This document shows, piece by piece, positions 8,660 through 18,002 of a DNA stretch of 64,000 bases (the stretch's first letter is position 1; every line of letters starts with the position of its first letter). Origin of the DNA: Flavobacteriaceae bacterium UBA3159. Lineage in GTDB: Bacteria > Bacteroidota > Bacteroidia > Flavobacteriales > Flavobacteriaceae. A program made the position numbers and the translations under genes. The DNA is taken from assembly GCA_002364535.1 (NCBI GenBank), contig DEYL01000054.1, positions 26,434 through 90,433 on the forward strand, in the 5' to 3' direction. Under the pieces are notes generated by a model. It was not told where the DNA came from. It did no database searches and saw only the letters and a list, made by a program, of their open reading frames with translations.

Positions 8660-11600
8660 TTAAAAAGTTGCTTTTAATCCTAATGTAACGACTCTGGATA
8701 ATGGATACCCAGCATAATCAACTCCTGTAGTTAATGTGTTTTCTACTTCAGAGTTGTTTGCCTCCGGATTACCTCCAGGATATTTAGTTGAATTTAAAAC
8801 ATTATCCGCCGATAAATATAATCTAAGGTTTTTCATACCAATTTGATTGATAGTTTCTTTATCAAAAGTATAACCCAATGTGATGTTTTTAAGTCTAATA
8901 TAATCTCCATCATAGAGCCACCTATCAGTAAAATCGGGAAGTCTACCACCTTCTTCTTTAAAGTATGTCCCATTACCAGCAGTATAAGCTTCACCTGTTG
9001 GAACCCCATTAACTGAGGGAAGTCGTCTAGCACCATTCGCCCAAATTGCCAATTGGTTTCTACCTTGTTGACCTGCATCAGCATATCTACCAAAGAACCA
9101 ATAAGCCTTAAAATCTAAAATAGCAGTTGTCAATATTCTTGCATCAAAGTTTTTGTATCTAAAAGTATTTGTAAAGCCAATTATATAGTCAGGAGTATTG
9201 TTTCCTAGTTCAGTTCTATCTCCTATACCTATTACGCCGTCACCGTCTGTATCAGCTATTGCTGGGTTACCAGCAACTGCATTTTTTATCAAAGGTCTAC
9301 TTGGAGACGGATTAGAAATATCAGATTCTGAATATATGCCATCGGTTTTGTACATATAGTAACTATGAAGGGGCCTTCCAACCATTGTCCTGTGAGTTGG
9401 CTGATTTCTAGATGTTCCAATAATTTGATCTATTCCGTAACCTAGTTTAGTTACTTTATTCTCATTATTTGTAAAATTCAATGAACTAGACCAAAAGAAA
9501 TCTCCTTTGGCAATATTATTAGTGTTAAGTTCAAGCTCCCACCCCCAATTTTCAACTTCACCTGAATTTAAAACACTTGCTTGAGTTAATCCGGTTACAG
9601 CAGGAAGCTCAACTTCTAGTAATACATCTGAGGTTACGTTTTTATAGTAATCAAGTGAACCATAAATTCTGTTCCCAAAAAAACCAAAGTCTATACCTAT
9701 ACCCTGAGTTGTGGTAGTCTCCCAACTTAGATCGGGATTACTCGCGGTAGAAGGAGCAAATCCATATGCCAATTTATTACCAAATGAATAGTTAGCTCCA
9801 GAGAGTTGACCAAATGAAGAATAGGCTCCAATTCTGTCGTTACCTGCTTGACCCCAACTTGCCCTAATTTTTAATTGGTTAATATTAGGATTATCAATAA
9901 TGTCATTACTTAACCTCCAGGCAACTGATGCGGCTGGGAATATACCCCATTTATTGTTTTCTCCAAATTTTGAACTCCCATCTCTTCTTATCGTGAAATT
10001 AAACAAATATTTATCATCGAAATTATAAACAGCTCTTCCAAAATATGATTGCAATGAAGCCTCCATTTCATAATCGTCCCATTGCCTAAAAGCAGTTGCT
10101 GCATTAAATGTTTTAATGTCATCACTACCAAAATCCCATGAATCAAGAAAAGTGTATTCCCAGTCTTGTTCTTCAGCAGAGGCTCCAACTAAAAAATCTA
10201 AATTGTGAGAACCAACCGATAAATTATACGTAGCTGTTAATTGATATAAGAATTTGTTGTCATTTCTGTGTTCGTTTCTGGCTTCTCTTCTTGCCTTTTT
10301 GTTAACCCACATCGGTTTAAACCAATCATAGGTGAAATCCTCAATGTCAAAACCAAACTGACCTTTAATATTAAGTCCCTCAATTGGCTGAATTGAAATG
10401 TAAGATGTAACCAGGGATCTTTTTCTCTTACCAAAATCCTTGATATTTAACATTTGAAGGACTGGATTTGGGTTATCAATTAGCCCAAGTGGGTGATTTC
10501 TGTGATTAAAATCCACGGGGATAGTTGGATCTGAAACTATAGCTCGCATATAAGCACCCTCTTTTCTCTCAGCCTCTCTTCTGCCACTCTCTCTCGAAAC
10601 AGTAGTAGATAAACTTAAACCAGCAGAGACAATATCATTGATGTTGTAATTTCCATTAGCTCTAAAAGAAAACCTTTCATATTTGGTATTAATTACAAGT
10701 CCATCGGTAGCATTATAATTACTCGATATCATAAAATTACCACCCTCAACTCCTTTAAAGATTGAAACCTGATAATTTCTTCTGACAGCTTGTTGAGTTA
10801 TAGCCTCCTGCCAATTTGTATCAGTAATGTCTTCTGGATTTGTATACCACCATCTTCTAGGGTGATATTTGTTAGATCTTTCACCTACTGTTGTTCCATC
10901 ATAAACTCCGCCATTATCATTAATATACCTCAGTGTCTGTCCCCATTCACGATATTCTATGTACTCTGGACCGCTAAGCATATCAAGAGTATTTCCAGGG
11001 GCAATAGCTTCCATCCCTGTGTAAAAATCTAAATCTATTTTGGTCTCACCGGTTTTAGCTTGCTTTGTTTTGATGATAACAACACCTCCAGCAGCTCTAG
11101 CACCATAAATTGCTCCAGCAGATGCATCTTTTAATACATCAATAGATTCAACGTCACCTATATTTATGTCCCTCATACTTTCGACAGGCATGCCATCAAT
11201 AATGTACAATGGGTTTGAACCACTTGTTATGCTATTTGTACCACGTACCTTAATATTAAACTCAGATCCAGGTAAACCCGAGGATTGCTGAGCATAAACC
11301 CCAGCGAGCTGACCAGAAAAAGCCTCTCCCAATGTCATTATAGGTCTATCAACAAGACTTTCAGTATTTAGTTTGGATACTGAGTTTGTTAAATTTGACC
11401 TTTTTGTTGTTCCATAACCAGTCAATACAACTTCATCAAGCTCATCTGACCCCAATTCTAAAGAAATATCAAATGAATCAGCATTGGATACCTCAATTTC
11501 TTGATCCATAAATCCAACATACGAAAATGTAATTACATCGGAGTTCGAAACAGATATAGAGTAATTACCATCAAAATCGGTAGACGTACCTATGTCAGAT

Positions 11601-11743
11601 CCTTTGATCACAACATTAACACCTGGCAAAGGCACTCCTTCTTCATCAGAAACATTTCCTGAAATTGTCCTTTGCGCAAATGTAAAATTGAATGTCAAAA
11701 AAAGTAAAATGACCACATAATTGTTAAAACTTTTTCCCTTCAT
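8660..11743 (-). CDS. SusC-like TonB-dependent outer-membrane transporter
   Basis: A 1027-residue SusC-family transporter: signal peptide ending FTFAQ, carboxypeptidase-like regulatory domain (about residues 24-110), LDEVVLTGYG TonB-box-like stretch, plug with IDGMPVE and YGARAAGGVVI, and a C-terminal barrel ending in an aromatic-rich strand. It is the first gene of an operon with the SusD gene immediately downstream. The start is an ATG with no Shine-Dalgarno, normal for this phylum. The gene diverges from the GH39 gene across a 283-bp shared upstream region. Confidence 0.96.
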   Translation of the reverse strand: MKGKSFNNYVVILLFLTFNFTFAQRTISGNVSDEEGVPLPGVNVVIKGSDIGTSTDFDGNYSISVSNSDVITFSYVGFMDQEIEVSNADSFDISLELGSDELDEVVLTGYGTTKRSNLTNSVSKLNTESLVDRPIMTLGEAFSGQLAGVYAQQSSGLPGSEFNIKVRGTNSITSGSNPLYIIDGMPVESMRDINIGDVESIDVLKDASAGAIYGARAAGGVVIIKTKQAKTGETKIDLDFYTGMEAIAPGNTLDMLSGPEYIEYREWGQTLRYINDNGGVYDGTTVGERSNKYHPRRWWYTNPEDITDTNWQEAITQQAVRRNYQVSIFKGVEGGNFMISSNYNATDGLVINTKYERFSFRANGNYNINDIVSAGLSLSTTVSRESGRREAERKEGAYMRAIVSDPTIPVDFNHRNHPLGLIDNPNPVLQMLNIKDFGKRKRSLVTSYISIQPIEGLNIKGQFGFDIEDFTYDWFKPMWVNKKARREARNEHRNDNKFLYQLTATYNLSVGSHNLDFLVGASAEEQDWEYTFLDSWDFGSDDIKTFNAATAFRQWDDYEMEASLQSYFGRAVYNFDDKYLFNFTIRRDGSSKFGENNKWGIFPAASVAWRLSNDIIDNPNINQLKIRASWGQAGNDRIGAYSSFGQLSGANYSFGNKLAYGFAPSTASNPDLSWETTTTQGIGIDFGFFGNRIYGSLDYYKNVTSDVLLEVELPAVTGLTQASVLNSGEVENWGWELELNTNNIAKGDFFWSSSLNFTNNENKVTKLGYGIDQIIGTSRNQPTHRTMVGRPLHSYYMYKTDGIYSESDISNPSPSRPLIKNAVAGNPAIADTDGDGVIGIGDRTELGNNTPDYIIGFTNTFRYKNFDARILTTAILDFKAYWFFGRYADAGQQGRNQLAIWANGARRLPSVNGVPTGEAYTAGNGTYFKEEGGRLPDFTDRWLYDGDYIRLKNITLGYTFDKETINQIGMKNLRLYLSADNVLNSTKYPGGNPEANNSEVENTLTTGVDYAGYPLSRVVTLGLKATF

Positions 11744-11897
11744 TTTTGTAAGAATTATTTGTTTAAATTTTTTTGTGTTACCAAACTATCTTTAATTTTA
11801 AATATAGAGTAACCACCTTGCACAATATACAAATTTTCTTAAATTTTTCTTAAATGTTGTAAAAAAATTGACTTTGTTAAAATATATTTGTAACGAT

Positions 11898-11925
11898 GGA
11901 GGTCTTTTTGTACCTCTTTTTTTTT
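11898..11925 (+). terminator. Short terminator-like hairpin in the SusC/GH39 divergent region
   Basis: GAGGT (11899-11903) pairs with ACCTC (11912-11916), with a possible outer G-T pair, and is followed by nine Ts. It is oriented with the GH39 gene and lies about 100 bp before its ATG. A TATATTTG sequence matching the Bacteroidota -7 element occurs just before it at 11883-11890, but no -33 element is spaced correctly. It may end a short or antisense transcript over the SusC leader, or attenuate the GH39 message. The stem is short, so the call is tentative. Confidence 0.35.
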
Positions 11926-12026
11926 AATTTCTCTTGTGATGACCTGTTTTAGATCATGATAGGATTTTAGAGGATTCTATGGAATTATTGATGAAATTTA
12001 CTTGAAGCCTTAAATAGAGCATAGAT

Positions 12027-13652
12027 ATGAGGACTACGGTTTTAATATTTTTAGTGATGACTTGCCTGGTAAAAGGGCAGAAACCTGAGACTACTTTTAC
12101 CATTGATGCAGGGGAAGTAGTAGGTGAAAACACAGAATTTTGGAAAGCTGCCGGTTCCGACCATCTGTTTTATCATGTGACACGTCCATCGGGACAGTCA
12201 TTGCTTGATAGAATGGAAGCAACAAAATCGCATAAGTTTTTACGAACGCACCACACTTTTGTTCAGGATAGGAAAAAAGGGGTGCTGCGTGGACAAAATG
12301 TATATTCAGAGGACAAAAACGGTAACCCTGTTTACGATTTTTCAAATGTGAATAAAGTTTTTGGAGAATATGTAAAACGAGGTTTAAAGCCTGTTGTTGA
12401 GTACGATTATCTGCCCAAGCAATTGGAAAACAAAACCAATGAAGGCTCAAATGGAAATGACGAGGGCATGAAAATGAAAAATATGGGCCCTAATGATTGG
12501 AAGAAATGGTCTGACCTTATGAAAGCGGCTACCCAAAATTTTATCGATGTATTTGGTGCAGAAGAAGTTCGAACCTGGTACTTTGAAGTATGGAACGAAC
12601 CCGATGGCTGGCCTCTAGACCAAATGGATGTTTTTTACAAAATGTATGATATTTTTGTGGATGCAGTCACTTCGGTTAATAATGAGTTTCGTGTTGGAGG
12701 GCCTGCTTGTTACCATGAATATTTTCTACGCCCTTTTTTAAACCATGTGGTTAACGGAACCAATCATGTAACAGGAAAAAATGGAACCCGTATTGATTTT
12801 ATTTCTTATCATATTTATGGCTTATCCGGTAAATGGTTAAACTCTGAGCCACATATTCAACCAAAGGTTCAGCGTTTTTCGCAATCTATACTTTGGTTAA
12901 AACGCTTAATGAAAGATTTCCCAGAGTTAAAAGGTACCGAGTTCCATATTAACGAGTGGGGAATGTCTTCTAATTTTTATAGAACGGTTGAGGACCATCC
13001 TGATTTGGTTTATCGTAATAATGAAGAATCCCCTCTTTTTTTAGTGAAATTAGTTAACTCCTTGTACCAAATAGAAGATAAACACAATTTTCCAATTTCC
13101 ATATTGTTGTATTGGGGATTTTGTGGAGAAGCAGATTCCAACGAGGTTTTTGCAGGAAAGCGCGAACTTACTATTGCAGGAAACATTCCAAAACCCATTC
13201 AAACAGGATTTGAAATGCTTGCTCAATTAAAGGAGAAGCGAATTCAAGTATCACGTCAGAAAAAGGACAGCCGTTTTGGCGTATTAGCTACAAAATCAGG
13301 TAATGGAGAAATGGCACTTATTACTTATAATTACAACGAGACAGATAGAGCAGGCGAGAACAAGGAGAAAGTGACCCTGCAATTTACCGGTTTAAAACCA
13401 AATTCAACATATCATGTTGAACAAACCAAATTAGACCAAAACAATAATAATACCTATTCAGCCTGGGAAAAAGCAGGAAGTCCTGCATCTTTATTAAAAG
13501 CTGAGATCGCAAAACTAAAGGATTCTGCCTCACTGGATTCAAGACGAAAAGAAGATTTTGTTGCGGATAATAACGGAAATGCAAAAGTGGAAATTGACAT
13601 GGCCACACACACTATGCAATTGCTGAATATTAAAAAATCACCACACTTTTAA
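12027..13652 (+). CDS. GH39-like glycoside hydrolase, secreted
   Basis: A 541-residue protein with a signal peptide ending at about VKGQ and a clan GH-A barrel. The acid/base motif WNEPDGW (Glu191) and the nucleophile motif HINEWG (Glu310) are both present, with GGPACY and DFISYHIYG between them as in GH39 xylosidases and iduronidases. A C-terminal beta domain covers about residues 400-535. GH39 enzymes release xylose, iduronate or arabinose-type residues; the ulvan loci of marine flavobacteria contain members of this family, but the substrate here is inferred only from neighbours. It is transcribed divergently from the SusC/SusD operon. Confidence 0.85.
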   Translation: MRTTVLIFLVMTCLVKGQKPETTFTIDAGEVVGENTEFWKAAGSDHLFYHVTRPSGQSLLDRMEATKSHKFLRTHHTFVQDRKKGVLRGQNVYSEDKNGNPVYDFSNVNKVFGEYVKRGLKPVVEYDYLPKQLENKTNEGSNGNDEGMKMKNMGPNDWKKWSDLMKAATQNFIDVFGAEEVRTWYFEVWNEPDGWPLDQMDVFYKMYDIFVDAVTSVNNEFRVGGPACYHEYFLRPFLNHVVNGTNHVTGKNGTRIDFISYHIYGLSGKWLNSEPHIQPKVQRFSQSILWLKRLMKDFPELKGTEFHINEWGMSSNFYRTVEDHPDLVYRNNEESPLFLVKLVNSLYQIEDKHNFPISILLYWGFCGEADSNEVFAGKRELTIAGNIPKPIQTGFEMLAQLKEKRIQVSRQKKDSRFGVLATKSGNGEMALITYNYNETDRAGENKEKVTLQFTGLKPNSTYHVEQTKLDQNNNNTYSAWEKAGSPASLLKAEIAKLKDSASLDSRRKEDFVADNNGNAKVEIDMATHTMQLLNIKKSPHF

Positions 13653-14046
13653 TAGGGTTATTTAAATTTAGGATATTTCTAATGTTACAAATATTTATGA
13701 AATATTTTCATCTAATATGTAATACCTCTTTCGTAATCTTCAATATGTTTATTTGTTATTCCCAAATCCCTAGAAATTGTAATTGGGAGTGATATCGTCT
13801 TTTAAAACATCCAATTATAAATACCAACTAAATATCCATAAAATTTTTGTTGTATTTTTTTTAGTTTTTAACTATCTCTTCTTAATGAGAGTGTCTCTAA
13901 GTATCTTCATTATCACAAAAGAAAATCACATTCCCTTCTCCAAAACTCATACCTTAACAGGAAATTTTTTAAATGAGTTTTGGCTAAACGGATTTATAAT
14001 TAATTGAAATGATAAAAAGTAGTTGAATTAAGTTAATAAATGTATT
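13653..14046 (+). other. 394-bp intergenic region, no gene supported
   Basis: AT-rich spacer between the GH39 and sulfatase genes. A 74-codon open frame at 13783-14007 has no recognisable domain and composition like the surrounding spacer, so it is not called. No clear terminator hairpin or correctly spaced promoter was found. It presumably holds the sulfatase promoter. Confidence 0.5.
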
Positions 14047-15462
14047 ATGAAAAAATTGTTGATAATGCTTGGATTTATTGGGTTATCGATATCGTGCAAA
14101 ACAAAAGAAATAAACAAAATAAAAAATCCACCAAACATTGTAATTATATATGCCGATGATTTGGGCTGGGTTGATGTTGGTTATAATAAATACAGTAAGT
14201 TTTATGAAACGCCTTTCATAGACAAGTTAGCTTCCGAAGGGTTAATTCTTGATCGTTTTTATCCTTCCGCAGCGAATTGTGCTCCTTCAAGAGCTAGTAT
14301 GATGTGTGGTATGTATACCCCAAAACATGGGGTTTATCTTCCTCAAGGTCTGTCAAGAGGGGGGGCTATTGAAGAAATGCGCTTCAAAGTTCCAACTCAT
14401 AAAGCAGACTCCTCTTTTAATACATTTCCTGTTAGTATTAATCAACTAAAACCCGACTTTATGTCTTTAGCGGAGTTGTTAAATCAAGCGGGTTATAAAA
14501 CTGCACGTTATGGAAAATGGCATATTGGCGAGGATAACCAAGGTTTTGAAATTAATTCTGCAAATGGAGAAAAAGGCTATGTAACTAATCGTGGAAATTC
14601 GGAGAAACGTTTTTACTCTGACACATTGGTAGCTGAGAAATTGACAACGGCATCAATTGATTTTATTAAAGAAAACAAAAAGGAACCTTTTTTCCTTTAT
14701 TTAGCACACTGGGAGGTTCATGGACCTAAAAAAGCTAGAAAAGATAGAATATCTTATTACCAGAAGAAAAAAGAAGGCTTAGGATTTTCAGAGTTTAATG
14801 CAGAATATGCTGCTGAAGTGGAACAGTTGGATGTGAGCGTAAAAAGAATTTATGAAACACTCAAATCTGAAAACCTTTTAGAGAATACACTTTTTATTTT
14901 TGCTTCTGACAATGGTGGGGTTCCAAGTAATACACAAAACTATCCTTTAAGGGAGGGAAAGGGCACTTTTTATGAAGGGGGAATACGCTCCCCATGTTTC
15001 ATCTATTGGAAAGGTGTAATAACAAAAGGACGAGTTTCTGACCAACCTATCAATGGAGTAGATTTCATGCCTACATTTGCAGAAATTTCAGGAGTTGACA
15101 TAGAAAAAGATAAATTTGATGGAGAATCTATTGTTCCTCTAATTTGGGGAAAAGATTATAAGAGGGTTAAGCCGATATTCTTCCATTTTCCGCTTTACCT
15201 TGGAGGTGAAGGGCTACCATCATATAAAGGAAAAGAAAATTATTGGAGAGCCGTTCCTTTAACTGTTGTAATGAAAGATAAATGGAAATTAATCAAATAT
15301 TATGAATATGATAAAGTTGAGCTTTATAATTTAGATGAAGATATATCAGAAACCAAAGACCTGTCAGCAATTGACATCAAAAAAAAGACAGAACTATTGA
15401 ATCAATTGAATCAATGGGTAAAAAAAATAAATGCACCTGTTCCTCGTATTTTTAATGAATAA
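14047..15462 (+). CDS. S1-type sulfatase lipoprotein
   Basis: A 471-residue lipoprotein (signal ending SISC, Cys17). Metal ligands are in IIYADDLGW near residue 38 and the formylglycine site is CAPSR at Cys78, followed by ASMMCG where most members have a hydrophobic-LTG sequence. KWHIGE near residue 157, a WEVHGP block and the SDNGG motif near 300 complete the arylsulfatase fold. It would hydrolyse sulfate esters from glycan fragments in the periplasm or at the surface. It stands alone on the plus strand between the GH39 gene and the SGNH hydrolase. The MMCG ending of the signature is unusual but the catalytic Cys and Arg are present. Confidence 0.93.
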   Translation: MKKLLIMLGFIGLSISCKTKEINKIKNPPNIVIIYADDLGWVDVGYNKYSKFYETPFIDKLASEGLILDRFYPSAANCAPSRASMMCGMYTPKHGVYLPQGLSRGGAIEEMRFKVPTHKADSSFNTFPVSINQLKPDFMSLAELLNQAGYKTARYGKWHIGEDNQGFEINSANGEKGYVTNRGNSEKRFYSDTLVAEKLTTASIDFIKENKKEPFFLYLAHWEVHGPKKARKDRISYYQKKKEGLGFSEFNAEYAAEVEQLDVSVKRIYETLKSENLLENTLFIFASDNGGVPSNTQNYPLREGKGTFYEGGIRSPCFIYWKGVITKGRVSDQPINGVDFMPTFAEISGVDIEKDKFDGESIVPLIWGKDYKRVKPIFFHFPLYLGGEGLPSYKGKENYWRAVPLTVVMKDKWKLIKYYEYDKVELYNLDEDISETKDLSAIDIKKKTELLNQLNQWVKKINAPVPRIFNE

Positions 15463-15741
15463 ATAATAAAGCTAGTGGGCTTAGTCACTTAAAAATAAGT
15501 TGCCATTCGGTATCGTTCTGTTTGATTAATTTATTTGGATAAATTTGGAAGAGTTTTTTAATTCATCTATTGATTCTTAGCCAAATAGTTTAGAGTAGAT
15601 TTTCAGTTGATATTTAGATATTAATTATTAAATTGTCTTATTAAACATTTTAAGTCTTCTCTTTAATAATAACATTGGGAGTCAGATTTTCAAGATAAAT
15701 AAGTGATCTGCTTAATTAAATAACTAACAAAATATAATAAA

Positions 15742-16410
15742 ATGAAAAAATGTATTTTGATGTTTGCAATAATTCTATTTGGCTGTTCAGAACCAAATAA
15801 AGAACCTCCAAAAATATTAATTATTGGTGATTCTATTTCAGGAGGATATTTTCCATTTGTTCAGGAAAGTCTAAAAGGGAAAGCAAAAGTTTTTCAGCCA
15901 TCTTATATTGATGATAACGGAAAAACTAAAGGGTGCTGCGGAGGAACTACTCAGGGATTAAAAGAAATAGACTTCTTTTTACGCAACAAAAAATGGGATA
16001 TTATTCATTTTAATTTTGGTTTACATGATATTAAGCATATAGATCCAGTTACTGGAAAAAACAGTAAGAACTTAAGTCATCCCCATCAGGCTTCACCTGA
16101 AGAATATGAAAGAAACCTTATAGAAATTATCAAAAAATTACAACTAACTGGAGCTAAACTTATTTTTGCTACGACAACTCCCTATCCCGATAAATTAGGA
16201 AAACAGATGCGTTCTCCAGGAATGCCCAAAATATATAATCAAGTTGCGCTCAAAATAATGAACAATAATCAAATTATAGTTAATGATTTATATAGCTTAG
16301 TTTTACCTAAGATTAGTGAGCTTCAGATACCTAATAACGTTCATTTTAAGGAAAATGGGAGTAAATTTTTAGCAGACCTGGTTGTAAAATCTATTATGGA
16401 GTCATTATAA
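15742..16410 (+). CDS. SGNH/GDSL-family hydrolase lipoprotein
   Basis: A 222-residue protein with a short lipoprotein signal ending LFGC (Cys15). Block I is IIGDSIS with the nucleophilic Ser near residue 31; the GxND block appears as FGLHD, and the C-terminal catalytic region appears as NNVHFKENG with the His. These define an SGNH esterase, probably a carbohydrate esterase removing acyl groups. Such genes often accompany sulfatases in marine polysaccharide loci. A CCGG-containing loop (GCCGGTT near residue 75) is conspicuous. A TAAATTTG sequence at 15540-15547 could be a distant -7 element but lacks a proper -33 box. Confidence 0.8.
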   Translation: MKKCILMFAIILFGCSEPNKEPPKILIIGDSISGGYFPFVQESLKGKAKVFQPSYIDDNGKTKGCCGGTTQGLKEIDFFLRNKKWDIIHFNFGLHDIKHIDPVTGKNSKNLSHPHQASPEEYERNLIEIIKKLQLTGAKLIFATTTPYPDKLGKQMRSPGMPKIYNQVALKIMNNNQIIVNDLYSLVLPKISELQIPNNVHFKENGSKFLADLVVKSIMESL

Positions 16411-16490
16411 TCAAGATTTTAAATGACTAATTGGGCAAACTAAATAGTTTATTAAAAATTGCTTGAAGATGCCTAGTTTATGATAAATGA

Positions 16491-17981
16491 TTATTTGAAA
16501 TAAAATTCCGGGGTTACCTTTTCCAAGGCTGGCATCAATGAATCAACTGTTTTTTGGTGATCAAATGCTATATTTATGTTTTCCTCAGGATCAAATAAAT
16601 GATCGTATAATTCTATTTTTGGTTCTTCTTTCCTAAAAAATTTTGTCAAACGATAACGATCAGATTTCAGACTGACCCCATTTTTCCAAAAACCAAATGC
16701 CCGGTTTCGATGGTTTGATTTTCCAGTTTGGATTAATTCCACTAAACTTTTTCCGTCTAGTTCGTAGGGCTTAACAATACCGCAAAAATCCAGCAATGTA
16801 GGATAAAGATCAACTGTCTCCACGATGGTCTTGATTTCTTTTGAAGCGTGATTTACTCTAGGTAGTTTAACAATCAGTGCACTTTTAAGGGATCGCTCAA
16901 AGAGGCTGTGTTTGCCCCACTTTCTATCGTTTCCTAAATGCCATCCGTGATCACCCCATAAAACAATCAGGGTATTTTTATCCAAATCAAGAGCCTTAAG
17001 CTCTTTCAAAAGTTTGCCTATAAGATGGTCTACATAGCTAATAGATGCATAATATCCGTGAATCAATTTTCTTGCATAGTCATCCGAAACGGGCTTTTCA
17101 AGAGTTGGCTTTTCGTCTGATAATTTATAATTGTAAAACTCCCCCATTTTTCCAAGGCTTTTAGGATGAACGTTTTTAGGGATAAGGGGATCTGAAGCAA
17201 TTGGAATTAATGACCTTTCGTATAAATCCCAATATTTTTTTGGAGCATTAAAAGGCAAATGAGGTTTGAAAAATCCCACACCCAGAAAAAATGGTTTATT
17301 TTCTGCTTTTAATTTTTTTAATTCCTTAACTGCGCTATTTAAAATTAATCCGTCAGGATAACCATTATCAGCGATGTCTATGCTTTCATAGGGTTTCACC
17401 AGTCCATTTAAACTCTGACGATTTTCTCCATTGGCATAAGCAAAAAAAGCATTCCATCCGGTTTTCCATTTGCCAGGATTGAATATAAAACGATCCCAGC
17501 TGTGTGGCATTTCTTTTACATCCGAAGGTTTTTCTTTATATCCATATACCAGTCCATCTACAGAATGACTCAGTTTACCTACACCAACAGTTGTATATCC
17601 ATTTCTTCTAAAATGATGTACTATGGATTCTGGTTGATCTTTTTCATCTTGATTAGCCATTTCACTGTAGAAGGCCCGATTATCAATATGAATTTTTTTT
17701 CGTGGGCGAAGCCCTGTCATTAGACTGTAACGAGATGCTCCACATGTGGGAACTTGCACGTAGTGTCGACTAAAAAAACTCCCCTCTCTTGCCAATTGAT
17801 CTATGTTGGGGCTTTTAACAACTTGATTCCCATATATCCCAAGTTCAGGTCTTAGGTCATCAACCGCTATAAAAAGTACATTTGGGGTTTTAAGCTTTGA
17901 AACTTGCCTTTCAGATTCACAAGCAATTACTAAAAGGAGTAAAGAGATTAAAATCCATTTATTTTTTAAAATAAATACCAT
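16491..17981 (-). CDS. S1-type sulfatase, iduronate-2-sulfatase-like lipoprotein
   Basis: A 496-residue lipoprotein (signal ending VIAC, Cys21). It has IAVDDLRPELG near residue 39 and the formylglycine motif CGASRYSLMTG with Cys80, an A-for-P variant seen in the iduronate-2-sulfatase-like subfamily (S1_7). GVGKLSH, GFFKPHLPF and WGDHGWHLG follow in the order expected for that subgroup. It is the last of three genes (sulfatase, BNR_4 protein, this sulfatase) with 21-25 bp spacing, and so probably shares the promoter that reads from 21024. Substrate is inferred as a sulfated uronate- or hexose-containing glycan. Confidence 0.92.
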   Translation of the reverse strand: MVFILKNKWILISLLLLVIACESERQVSKLKTPNVLFIAVDDLRPELGIYGNQVVKSPNIDQLAREGSFFSRHYVQVPTCGASRYSLMTGLRPRKKIHIDNRAFYSEMANQDEKDQPESIVHHFRRNGYTTVGVGKLSHSVDGLVYGYKEKPSDVKEMPHSWDRFIFNPGKWKTGWNAFFAYANGENRQSLNGLVKPYESIDIADNGYPDGLILNSAVKELKKLKAENKPFFLGVGFFKPHLPFNAPKKYWDLYERSLIPIASDPLIPKNVHPKSLGKMGEFYNYKLSDEKPTLEKPVSDDYARKLIHGYYASISYVDHLIGKLLKELKALDLDKNTLIVLWGDHGWHLGNDRKWGKHSLFERSLKSALIVKLPRVNHASKEIKTIVETVDLYPTLLDFCGIVKPYELDGKSLVELIQTGKSNHRNRAFGFWKNGVSLKSDRYRLTKFFRKEEPKIELYDHLFDPEENINIAFDHQKTVDSLMPALEKVTPEFYFK

Positions 17982-18002
17982 TTTTTTAAAACTTTTAAAA
18001 AA

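Noticed and set aside
12097..12450. 117-codon frame antisense to the GH39 gene
   Set aside because: Lies wholly opposite a gene with clear family motifs and shows no recognisable domain; typical shadow frame.
13783..14007. 74-codon open frame between GH39 and a sulfatase
   Set aside because: No domain, signal or coupling; composition matches the AT-rich spacer and the frame has many hydrophobic and Asn/Lys codons expected by chance.
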